Positions 37,408 to 47,900 of a stretch of 64,000 nt of DNA are shown one piece after another. The first letter of the stretch is position 1; the number at the start of each line of letters is the position of its first letter. The notes below the pieces were generated by a model, which saw nothing but the letters and a program-made list of their open reading frames with translations, did not search any database and was not told the DNA's origin. Source of the DNA: Clostridia bacterium UC5.1-1E11. Its GTDB lineage: Bacteria > Bacillota > Clostridia > Oscillospirales > Acutalibacteraceae. A program made the position numbers and the translations under genes. The stretch spans positions 124,001 to 188,000 of the forward strand of contig BCAA01000002.1 in NCBI GenBank assembly GCA_001305115.1, in the 5' to 3' direction.

Positions 37408-39237
37408 TTAAGCAAGTGTATTGCCGGATACCTGTCCAATATAGATTTCTTCTGCCTTTCCAGTATTCTGCACTTCTACTTCTGCGGTACAATCCTTTGC
37501 CGGATCACTCAACATGCCCGCCAGGCCGCCTACATAGATCTTTCCTGCTGTACCCGTGCTTTGATTGGTTACCTTTCCCTCTACATGGGAATCGGTAGCC
37601 GTTCCAAGCAGCCATCCAGCCAAACCGCCTACAGCGATGGTCTTGCCTTCCTTCGTACTGCCTGTCATCTGAACATTTCCAGTAAATGTGCAACTGTCAA
37701 TGGTTCCAGAGTAAAGCTCTCCAACCAGACCACCCACATTTACGGTCGATTTCGCCGTTCCTATAGCCGTCACTTCTGCGGAAACAGAACAGTTCTTTGC
37801 AATTGAATCCGAACCGATGAGATCTCCTACTAAGCCGCCCAGTTTACAAGAACCTTTTGTATCGTCCCACACGATTGTACCACCATTTACCGTGCAGTTC
37901 TCTATACGGGTATTATTTGCACACCCTACCAAAGCGCCGCCAAATTCACTTGTTTTTACCTGAGGCGCTTCGATAACAATATTCTTCAACTCTGCACCAT
38001 CACAATAGGCAAACAACCCCGCATATTTCGGCGCGCCCGATTGGCCGCTCGTTTTAACGCTCCGTCCAGTTTGCTCGTCCTGCCCAATATTCAATCCTGT
38101 AATCTGATACCCACATCCATCGAAACCGCCGGTAAAGGTTTCATCCGTTTTTTCTCCGCCAATCGGTTCCCAGTTATAATCGGAAAGGTCAATATCCCCT
38201 CCAAGACGGTAGAATTGATCCAAGCCATTGCCGATACTCATCAGTTCTTCTGCGGAACGAACCCAAATAGCCTCTTCCGCAGAGCTGCCATCCCCATCTT
38301 CTTGAAGCTTCACCTCAAAGGAAACCGTCTTATCCGTCTTGGACACCACTTTCGAGGCATTCGGATCTACCAGTTCATATCCTGCGCCGAGCTTGCTCAA
38401 ATCCGGCGTCAAAGTCATCGTGGTTTCGCCCTCAGGGAACAGCACCAGATAGGAGCCGATCACCTTTCCGTCCATGACCCACTGTACCGTCGCCATATCC
38501 GCTGCGCCCGCACCTTCATCGGTCTGGAAAGCATTTACCACAACATTTCCATGGAAGTGCTTTCCCTGATATGCGTTGCCCGCGGTATCCGGCAAATAGG
38601 CACCGATCACATAGGTCTGTGTGCCGCTCGCCGCTGGAAGTACCATGGCCGGCGTATAGGGTTTTCCGTTGGAATCGGGGTTCAAGTTATCTGATACGAC
38701 TGTCCACGAGCCATTGACCTTTTCAAACAGCACCAACTTCAACACATCGGCCAAGCCGTTTGTACAAGCAACGCGCACATTCGAATGGTCCGGGCTATAA
38801 GCCTGCTTGATCGTCTCTCTGCCCTGGGCATCCTTGACAATCTCGATCTTCTTCTCCCCATTCTCCGGGCATTCTACATCTTTCATATCCAGAGCTTCCA
38901 CCGAAAGCTCTATGTAAACCGGAAGAGTCCCTGCGTTGTTAACAACCACTGGCTGGAAATAAACCGGTTTCGGATCATAGCCATCTACAGATACATTGCC
39001 ATTGCCCGCTTGATTGATCTCTGCCAGAAACTTTTCGTATTCCATGGGACGCAAATTGTCAAAGCTCAAAGGTGTCTCCGCATCTTTGCCCGGCTCTACC
39101 GTAATGTCTAAAACACCTGCTGTGAAGTCCGCATTTACCTTTTCCGTATCCGTAAACCATGCCATGGTTCCACCTGCTAGCAAGCAGAGCATCAACAGAA
39201 TGGATACTCCCGATAACAGCAACCTTCTCTTTTTCAT
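37408..39237 (-). CDS. SipW/TasA-like surface protein with GLUG repeats
   Basis: Predicted secreted protein of 609 residues. The N-terminus is a signal segment ending GGTMAWFTDTEKVNADF, the typical SipW-processed TasA/camelysin pattern. A beta-rich region follows (about 40-270), with a possible MucBP-like part, and the C-terminal third contains three to four GLUG-type repeats (GGLVGDL, GGLVGEL, GGLAGWL, GGLAGML). The start at 39237 has GAGGAGG upstream; the frame is open 39 codons earlier without a ribosome site. No LPXTG motif is seen. Role probably in surface matrix or adhesion; this is inference from GLUG and TasA-like families. Confidence 0.78.
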   Translation of the reverse strand: MKKRRLLLSGVSILLMLCLLAGGTMAWFTDTEKVNADFTAGVLDITVEPGKDAETPLSFDNLRPMEYEKFLAEINQAGNGNVSVDGYDPKPVYFQPVVVNNAGTLPVYIELSVEALDMKDVECPENGEKKIEIVKDAQGRETIKQAYSPDHSNVRVACTNGLADVLKLVLFEKVNGSWTVVSDNLNPDSNGKPYTPAMVLPAASGTQTYVIGAYLPDTAGNAYQGKHFHGNVVVNAFQTDEGAGAADMATVQWVMDGKVIGSYLVLFPEGETTMTLTPDLSKLGAGYELVDPNASKVVSKTDKTVSFEVKLQEDGDGSSAEEAIWVRSAEELMSIGNGLDQFYRLGGDIDLSDYNWEPIGGEKTDETFTGGFDGCGYQITGLNIGQDEQTGRSVKTSGQSGAPKYAGLFAYCDGAELKNIVIEAPQVKTSEFGGALVGCANNTRIENCTVNGGTIVWDDTKGSCKLGGLVGDLIGSDSIAKNCSVSAEVTAIGTAKSTVNVGGLVGELYSGTIDSCTFTGNVQMTGSTKEGKTIAVGGLAGWLLGTATDSHVEGKVTNQSTGTAGKIYVGGLAGMLSDPAKDCTAEVEVQNTGKAEEIYIGQVSGNTLA

Positions 39238-39482
39238 GTCTAGTCCTCCTCTTTCAATCATTGTTTCTACAGCAAATGGAGCTGTAGTTTGAAAAAACTG
39301 CATTACATATTCGCTAATAAATATGCATGTAAATTTATAGGGATATTTTACCATTCCATAGACAGTCTGTCAATCCTGCAAATTTTTTGTATGTTTAGGG
39401 TGTATATTTTTGTTTTATTATATAATATTTATAAAATATTTTTAAATACCACTGGAAAAACAGCGAAAAAAATAAACAAACG

Positions 39483-39520
39483 AAAGGGCACATGTGCATT
39501 TTTATGCACATGTGCCCTTT
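39483..39520 (-). terminator. Terminator after the trkA genes
   Basis: Perfect 17-base arms AAAGGGCACATGTGCAT/ATGCACATGTGCCCTTT with a four-base loop, just past the trkA stop codon. Confidence 0.9.
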
Positions 39521-39527
39521 TGGGCGT

Positions 39528-40189
39528 TTATCTGCGTTCCCGTAAAATCTTTAAGAGTTGTTTTTGACTCTTGCCTTCACACACCGCGACTATTTCATCA
39601 TTCGCATGAATCACTGTATTGCCGTTTGGAATCATCATAGACTCCCCACGAAGAATGGAGATAACCAGTGAACTATCCGGTAAATCAATATCCTTCAGCA
39701 TCACACCCTCCAAGGCTGTATCCGCTGGAAGCGTCATCGCACAGATTCCCGCGCGCCCTTTGTTCAGGGTTGCCAAAAGATGCATTTCCGCCACATCAAC
39801 TTCTTGCTCAATCAAATTTGTGATGATTTCTGTGCTGCTGACGGCAATGTCCGCCCCCAAAATACGCAACGCATCCATGTTTCTCGGGTCGTTTGCGCGG
39901 GCAATCACCTTTACTGCCTTAAACTGCCTTTTCGCCAACTGTGCTGCTACTAGATTGTCTTGGTCTTGACCGGTAACTGCGATAAAACAATCTGCGTTCT
40001 GCGTACCCGCCTCTTCCAGCGTTTCGATTTCTGTTCCATCGCCACAGATCACTTCTACGTCCAGTTCATTTGCCAATCGCATACAACGGAGTTTATTTTT
40101 TCGATCAAACGAACGTCGTGTTTGCTCTCCAACATATTCGTAGCCAGATGATACCCTAGCTTTCCGCCTCCAACGATCACAATTCGCAT
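39528..40189 (-). CDS. TrkA/KtrA-type potassium regulatory subunit, frameshifted
   Basis: Cytoplasmic RCK protein that gates a Trk/Ktr pore according to nucleotide. With the start at 40189 the N-terminus reads MRIVIVGGGKLGYHLATNML, the Rossmann NAD-binding loop. The frame then shifts at the six-T run 40096-40101 (one base lost) and continues LEEAGTQNADCFIAVTGQDQDN with a TrkA_C domain (about 140-215, GVMLKDIDLPDSSLVISI). Repaired length is about 220 residues, the normal size. It is second in a pair with another TrkA-like gene upstream. Confidence 0.87.
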
Positions 40190-40385
40190 CGTTTTTCCTC
40201 CCGAATTATACGGTTTGTATATTTTATTTATTTAATACAATTCATTAATTCCCTATAAAAATCAGGCCGTTTTCCCCGAGGGCCCTTTTATCAAACATGC
40301 GCTTACCTTTTATACATTTGCGCACAGCAAAGTTTTCCACACATTCTCTGCGATAAAAGTTATACGAGGAAGTCTTTCCTCATTG

Positions 40386-41007
40386 TCAATCAATAATGTT
40401 GGAGAAGACCAAACGGTCATTTTCTCCGATCAGCTGATCGTGTCGCCCCGTATTGAGCACCATTGTGCCGTCCGCATGAACCAATCCAAAGAGCTGTTCC
40501 CCATCTTTTACAGGGAATTGGCTGAGCGAAAGTCCATACCAAGAGCGGTCTGCCTCCTTCACATGGAAAGCCACCGTTGCCGTTCCGATGGTCAGCTCCT
40601 TGGAATCCCAAGGCTGTGTCAATGCCGTAAACATTGCGTCTCCCGCCAATTTTGTATGGCACACCGTCTTGAGGCCAAAGCGCTTAAAGACCTTTTCGCG
40701 CGCGGGGTCCGAAATGCGGGCCACTACATTGCGCACACCAAAAACTCCTTCGCAATCTGCGAATGGTGATGTTTAAATTGTCATCCGGCGTACAGACTGC
40801 CACCGCATCGCAGCTTTCAATCCCTGCATTCTTCAACACTTTGGTATCCATTGGAAAACCGGTAACGGTCATCCCATTAAAATCCTTCTCCAACATGCGA
40901 AATGCATCCGCATCCGAATCGACTACAGCGACATCATGTCCATGGTGATCCAGCAGTTCTGCCAGACGCCTCCCCAGCCGACCACATCCAATTACTAAAA
41001 CGTTCAC
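40386..41007 (-). CDS. Second TrkA/KtrA-type subunit, frameshifted twice
   Basis: Starts at a GTG (41007) after GGGAGGAG and reads VNVLVIGCGRLGRRLAELL, the nucleotide-binding loop, then DAVAVCTPDDNLNITI. It continues as VRNVVARISDPAREKVFKRFG in another frame. The join needs two restored bases, one near 40759-40765 and one in the A-run at 40740-40744. C-terminal TrkA_C-like region ends ENDRLVFSNIID. Repaired length is about 208 residues. Pairing with the next trkA gene suggests the two RCK proteins form a hetero-oligomer or act on the same TrkH. Confidence 0.83.
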
Positions 41008-41191
41008 CCAGAATCTCCTCCCGGTATTAAAATAATCCTTTTCTTCCATACCGCGGTATAAAAGCGGATGCTTCCACACCGCCTATTCTCTGATGAAATT
41101 CTCTAAAAATGCCCCGATTGCAATGATTCCTCAAAGCGGGCCAACCAAGGCCCCCATGTTAAAACGTTTCCCCTCAAAAAGTTCCACACAA

Positions 41192-41223
41192 TAAAAATAC
41201 CCTCTCCTACCAAGGGAAAGGGT
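41192..41223 (-). terminator. Terminator-like hairpin upstream of trkA
   Basis: On the minus strand ACCCTTTCC and GGAGAGGGT form nine pairs (one G-T), followed by ATTTTTATT. It may end the tRNA transcript or attenuate trkA. Confidence 0.6.
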
Positions 41224-41575
41224 TTCCAACATGGCGCAATACGCCATCCTCTATACAAAATTGGCTCAACCGGTTGCACACGGAGCAACCGCTCTCATCT
41301 GCTTTTTTCTCCTTTGCGCAATACAAGGCTACGTCCTCCATTCCTTGTACACGGCAGTTTCCTTTTTCCAACGGCTTTTTCCGTTGAATCAACAAACGTC
41401 CGGAGAAATATCCTCGTGCTACAACCGCCAAACCCAATGAAATCTCTATATTCGCGGCCCTGCACAATCTCCCGTTTCCAAGAATACCGTCCCCTTCTCG
41501 CCTGAATCCTTTCAGATTCAGGCGCCCATAAAGAGGGCAAAGAAGGAGCACGCTGTGTGAAACTTCACACACATC
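41224..41575 (-). other. Segment between tRNA-Arg and a terminator
   Basis: Contains a perfect 10-base hairpin (41499-41508 with 41515-41524). A minus-strand frame (41207-41572) starts right after the tRNA CCA but ends inside the terminator, with no ribosome site and no known family; not called as a gene. Confidence 0.35.
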
Positions 41576-41652
41576 TGGCCCGCCCGGAGGGATTCGAACC
41601 CCCGGCCTTCAGAATCGGAATCTGCTGCGATATCCAGCTTCGCTACGGGCGG
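41576..41652 (-). tRNA. tRNA-Arg (anticodon CCG)
   Basis: Cloverleaf on the minus strand, with encoded CCA. Acceptor CCGCCCG/CGGGCGG, D arm GCGA/TCGC, anticodon loop TTCCGAT giving CCG (reads CGG, Arg), and T arm with loop TTCGAAT. The outermost anticodon-stem pair is a G-A mismatch. It stands alone, with no other tRNA nearby. Confidence 0.92.
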
Positions 41653-41986
41653 ATATGAAAACTGATAGTAATTATAACACGCTGTAGCATAAATTTCAAT
41701 CATTGTTTGGAGAAACCATCCGATTTTTCCATTCTTTTGCCCAAGCGCCAAATAAAAAGAATAGCAGAAGCCATTCAACCTCGGAAAACCGATGCTGCTG
41801 CCTTCTGCCGTTCTTTTATAAAAATGGGTTAAGGAAGATGAAAAAGAAAAGGAATAAGTAAATTGATTTGATGCTCCCTTTTCCCTGGTTGCCGCCCGGA
41901 AAATCCGGGCGGCCCCAAGAGAAAAGCAGCTTTGCTGGGCAGTAGATTTCTGTTGCCCATCAACCGCGCCCAGCCTAGAGAAGTCC
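41653..41986. other. Intergenic region
   Basis: Lies between the giant esterase stop and the tRNA. A GC-rich hairpin-like stretch GCCGCCCGG ... CCGGGCGGC (about 41890-41913) could end the esterase transcript. No gene is recognised. Confidence 0.4.
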
Positions 41987-44900
41987 TTACGCTGCAATGG
42001 TTACTACACAGTGCTGCTGTGCGGCCTGACCTGTCAACGTGGTGTACACGCCGGTGGACTCGCCCACATCACCGATTGCCCAAATGCGGAAGTAGTAGTC
42101 ATTGCCAATCTGCGTTACAAACTGAGTCTTAAATACGCTGCCATCGCCAACGGTGAAGAGCGGCAAAATATTGCTGCCATTCACCAGTGTCATCTTGAAG
42201 CAATATGCCTGGCCCTGCTTGACTGTAAACGGAAGCGTCGTGTCAGATTTCACATATGGACCAGTGACCGTTGTACCAGTACCCGTTCCTGGTGTTGTTG
42301 GCACACCGCTTCCGTCTTCACCATAGGTACTATCCGCAGGCACATAAACAGTCGTGGAACCGCCGCCAGAAGAGGAAGAACTGCTTCTCGGAACCAACGC
42401 CTTGATGGCGTCGTTGATCGCCTGTACGGCAGCATCCACTGTGGGCTGTGTTGCTGTAGACGGCAGGGCCTTTGCTGCTGCAACCGCCTCTTGCAATTTT
42501 GCCCAAGAGTCGCTGGTATACTTGCTGGAAGAGCGGGATTCCGCATCCTGAATAGCTTCATTCAGATCTGTGAAGTCTGCATCGAAGATCTGATACGGAT
42601 AGTAGACGATGTTCGCTCTGCCGTAAGAGGCATAGCTTGCATCTCTTCTTGGATAGACGGTGGGTTCAATGCTGCCGTCGATGATGCCTTCTGCACAATT
42701 CATCAAGTCATCGAGGTATTCCTCTGTGAACGGCTCCAGGTTTTCCGCGTGGCCGGTACGTAGCATCATTTGGCGGCCGTTTACCTTATCGATAAAGTGC
42801 TGCAAAGACTTGGTGTAGGTCTGAATCGAACACATGCCGATCTGCATCCATAGGTCTCCGGAACCCACAGCGTCGCCGGTAAATACGTCCTCATCGCCAT
42901 AGAACAGAACAATGGAGCCTGCCGTGTGGCCGGGAACTGCGACAACCTCTAGGTTTTCACCGTTACCAATACTGATAAAATCACCATCTTTGACAATGGA
43001 AACTTTATCGGCATCCGGTCCCATCTTCTTAATGATTGCGTCCTTATCTCCCTCTGCGACATAAACGTTCTTCACCTGGTCCTTGCCGACAAAGTCGTCC
43101 AGACATCCGATGTGGTCACCATGGTTGTGTGTCAGAACCACATTCATGTTCGCATTTTTGTTTTCCAGGACATTGTTGACAATGTAATCAAACAGATCAC
43201 CTGCGCCCATACCGGTATCGATTACCGTGGCGCCATCCTTGTTTTCGAGCACCCAAATCTGGCCGAGTTCATAGTCGCGCACAACCGTCATACCCGGTTT
43301 GATTGTCTCCTTGGTGTACTCCAAGGACGGATTCTGTGTATGATTCTTCGAACGGCTCAACGACTGCTGGAACAGCCAGTTGTACGGTGTGCCATTGCGG
43401 TCGCTGTACACATACTTCCAAACCTGATGCGGGTCCGGAGTGGTAGAGCCGGCACTGTACTCTTCATACTTGATACACTGGCTACCAACTGCCTTCAGAG
43501 CCTCCACCACTTTGCGGGTATTTTCCACCGGAACAGTGCTGTCATCCGCATTGTGGAAGGTCCAGATTGCCATATTTTTGATCTTCTGGAACGCTTCGTT
43601 GTTGTTTGCATAGTAGCTATCGTCCACGCCACCGCACATCGGCATTGCTGCTGCAAAGATTTCCGGATGGTCGAGGATGATCTTCCAGGTGCCGTAACCG
43701 CCCATAGACAGGCCCTGGATGTAGATGCGATCTGTGTCGATGGTGGCTGCATGCTCTGCGATGAACTCATCGAGCATCTGCATGACAAGCGCTTCGTTGT
43801 CCTCCTGAACCCAGCCTTCGGCCATGCTCGGGCACTGCGGCGCCAGCACATAGCACGGGTTCATGTCCACACGGTCTGCCCAAACGACGGCGCCCTTGTT
43901 CGCGATGATATGGGACAAATTATTGTCGCCGGATTCACCCGCTCCGTGCAGGAAGATTACCACCGGATACTTGCCGTCTGCATCCTTACCAGCGGACTGG
44001 ATCGGGTCGTAGTAACGATATGGGATCGTCTTGCCCGCTTTGTTCGTAACTTCTGCCTCCTGGAAGTCGTCCACGGTCAGGTTCGTAATCGAAGTATTTG
44101 CATAGGTCCCGCCTGCTGCTACAGTCTCGCCGTTGGCCAGCTCGACATCGCGCAGCTGGGTAACCTCATAGGAAAGGTCAAACATGAAGGTCTGGAACGC
44201 ATTGTAATCGAAATAACTGGTGCCTGCGATCGTATCCGTGGGGTCGAGGGAGATCGTAACCTGATTCCCATCCACCTGCACACCGGTGATAGTCCGCATG
44301 CCGACGTTGTTAAAGGTTGGGTTATCCGCTGTCTGCTCCGCACGTACCTGATAGGTCGCTGTAGAGATAGAATCCGGATTGACATCTTCTGGGTAGGTGA
44401 CAACCGCTTCAATTACCTTCTGGCCGTCGTCCATCACCTTCGTGACGAGTTCCACCTCACAGGTGTCGGTCACCTTCGCAGGATCATAAACGATGGAAGC
44501 CGTGCCATAGGTTGCGATCTTCGCATCGCGGACATTGCCGCGGATATACTGCTCACCTTCGATAGATCCATCCACAATTCCCTTCGCACATTCGAGAATA
44601 TCGCGGACATATTGGTCGGTCATTGTGCCGCGATACTGCGTGTGGCCGCCATAAACGGTCAGGTCACGGTCGCCGATGGAATCGTTGAGGTGCTGCAGGG
44701 AGTTCACATATTCTTCAATGGAGCACATGCCGATCTGCATCCAGACATACCCGGAACCAATCGCATCACCAGTGAAGAGCTTGTCTTCGATCATGTAGCC
44801 AACGGAACCAGCCGTATGTCCCACAATATCGATGACCTGGAAATACTTGTCGCCGAACGGGATCTTATCGCCGTCGTTGACCGCTGTGAGCTTCTCAGTG

Positions 44901-47900
44901 CTGACGCCCTGACGCTCCATCATCGATTTCACTGTGGCTTCGTCCGCTGCGCCGATGTAGATATGTTCCACATCTTCTTTATCTGCGAACTGATAGGCCT
45001 GAGCAGTGTGGTCTCCGTGGCTGTGGGTCAGTAGGACATCAATCTTGGTCACTGTTTCGGGCAACATGGCCTTGAGCTCGTCATAGAGATTGCCCTGGCC
45101 CATGCCGGTATCGATCAGAACCGCGCGGTCACCATTGACCATCACATACATCGGATCGACATCGTAATCCCAAATGGCCTGTACACCGTCGCCATAGTCC
45201 TTGACCGTGTAAAGGGTCTTCGGGTTGATCGTGCCATTCTCGGTTCTGGACTTATTCTGTTCGAACAGCCAGTTATAAATTTCTTCATCTTCATACACGG
45301 CCTTCCAGCTGTGATGATGATTCGGCCAAATGGATTCCGGCAAATATTTATAATATTTTACAGAAGTGTTGCCGTGTGCCTGTAAGGCTGCAACTGCATC
45401 GTCCGAGCCCTGAACGTTGACGGACGGGTCATCCTCTGCATGGGCAACCCAAATCGGCATATTTGCCAATGCGTCAAACTTCTTGCCGCCATCTTCATAA
45501 TAGCTGGTAGAAACACGCCCGCAAATCGGGATTGCTGCTGCGAAGAGGTCCGGGTGTTCCAGGATCATTTCCCAAGTGCCCATGCCTCCCATCGACATAC
45601 CCTCGATGTAGATGCGGTCCGTATCCACCTGCGGATGTTCCTGGATAAATTCCTCCAGAATTTGAACCACCAGGTCCTGGTTTTCCTTGTTGATCCACCC
45701 AGAGGGTTCGGTCGGACACTGCGGCGCCAATACATAGACCGGATTGCGCGCAACGCGGTCCGGCTCTACCCAAGCGACGGCGCCCTTGTTTGCGATCAAG
45801 TGGGACAAATTGTTGTCGCCCTTTTCTCCGCCGCCGTGCAGGAACAGGATCAGCGGATATTTGCCATCCTCACTCACACCATTGACCTTGATCGGGTCAT
45901 AATAGCGATAGTTGAGGGATCTTCCGTTGACATTGCCGCCCGTTGCACTCTGGAAGTCATCTACAATGCGGTTGGTGATGGAGGTATCCTTGTATTTTGC
46001 GGGTTCAACAGTCCCCTCCGCTGTTTCGATTTCTCCCTTTTGTGTTACAAGATACGAAATATCGTACGGGGTCGTCAAAGAACTATAGAAGCTTGTCACG
46101 GCTGTTTCATCCTCGGGATCGAGTTCAATGGTCACAACATTGCCATTGACATCGATGTCCGTGATGGTGCGGTAACCTTCCAGATCGTTGGAACCGTCTC
46201 CATAGGTAAGGGTTGCCTTGATCTTGTAATCATCCTTGGAAACGCTGTCCTCATCGACTGCACTGTCGTAAGTCAAGTTGATTTCGACTACGCGCTGCCC
46301 ATCGTCCAGTACTTCTGTGACGATTTCTGTGGGAATGTCGCCATAGGGGATATTATACGACATCTGCAAATCGTCCTCGGTCAGGTCGAAGGAATCCAGG
46401 TTTGCCGCCATCATCAGGCGGTCGCGCGCCGGATAATCGGATTTTGTTGTGCAGACAGCCGCTACGCCGTCCTCCACGTCCTTAAAGTGCATGAATGCAC
46501 CGTTCGTATCCGAGGTACATTCTTCCCAAACCGGGAGGCCCTCCCCATTTGGATCGCCGGTCTTGACAAAGTTTGCCCAGTAGGTGGACATCATATCGCC
46601 CAACTCGTGATCCGCATCGGTCCAGTTGCGTTGGCCTTCAATGTCGTCCCGCATGGAGTTGAACATATACCACAGCTCACTGGAATGGAAGGAACCGTAG
46701 AAATCCTCATCACGGTTGCCTACGATCTCCGGATCGTGTGGCGCCAAGTCGTGATCGAAATAGTAAACATAAGCGTTGTGATCTTCGTTGTGCGTCTTGC
46801 CGTATTCAGCGGAGATCCGGTACTTCGCCAAACTGCTGTCGCTGGTGGAACGCAGGTTCATGCGATAAGCCTGTTTCTCGTTGAGCGCATTGTAGATGGA
46901 GCGATTGTACAGCTCTCCGTACTGATTTTCCATCTTTTCCTGGAATGCTTCGACATCCATCGTGCCATCCGGCGTACCGGACAGGGAGGTATACTCATCC
47001 GCCGTACCGCCGATCATGATGTCGATGCCGTCGAGCGCACCCTCAAGGGTCAAATCGATGGATTCCTCTGTAAAGACATAGTTATCCAACGTATTGTTGC
47101 CGGCCGCACTCTTGAGGGAACTGTAAACGTCATCCGCCAGGAAATCTTTCGCATCCTTTGCGCGAAGCTCTTCCAGGGTGACGCCCTCTCCGAATGCTTT
47201 TTCAATAGCGTTTTGGCAAGTTTCTTCCTTCTCCTCCAAGGATTTATAGCTGCCAGGTGCTGCATAACCGCCAAAACCACTCTGGATAATCGCACGGTTA
47301 AACAGCCCGTCCGTCATATCTGTGGAAAGCAGCGCTGTTACAGACATGGCGCCTGCGGACTGGCCGCAGATGGTGACGTTCTCTGGATCGCCACCGAATC
47401 CTGCAATATTCTCATTCACCCATTCCAGCGCCTTGATCTGATCCAATGTACCGTAGTTACCGGAAACGCCTTCCTCATTTTCTGCGCTGAGTTCCGGCAG
47501 AGCCAGGAAACCAAATACATTGACACGGTACTGGATACATACCACGATGATCCCCTGCGCTGCCAATTTGGAAGCATTGAACTCCATTTCGGATGCATGG
47601 CCATGGTCGTAACCGCCGCCATGAATCCAAACCATGACCGGAAGCTGCTCGTCTTCCGCATGTTCCGGTGCATAGACGTTCAAATACAGGCAATCTTCGC
47701 TGATTTCGGGATTGTAATCTTCGTCAAAATAGAACTCGTCGCCCCAGAATTCGCCAACGGGGTTCAAGTTTTCTGGCTGCATCGCCTGGTTGCCCCATTT
47801 GTCGCAAACGCGCACATCATCCCACGTCTCTGTGAGATCCTGCGGCGCTTTCCAGCGCAATTCTCCCACCGGGGGCTCCGCAAATGGAACACCCTTGTAG

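Noticed and set aside
40386-41007. Two separate small NAD-binding proteins
   Set aside because: Restoring two bases gives one normal TrkA protein.
43112-45034. 640-codon plus-strand frame opposite the giant esterase
   Set aside because: Antisense shadow without recognisable domains.
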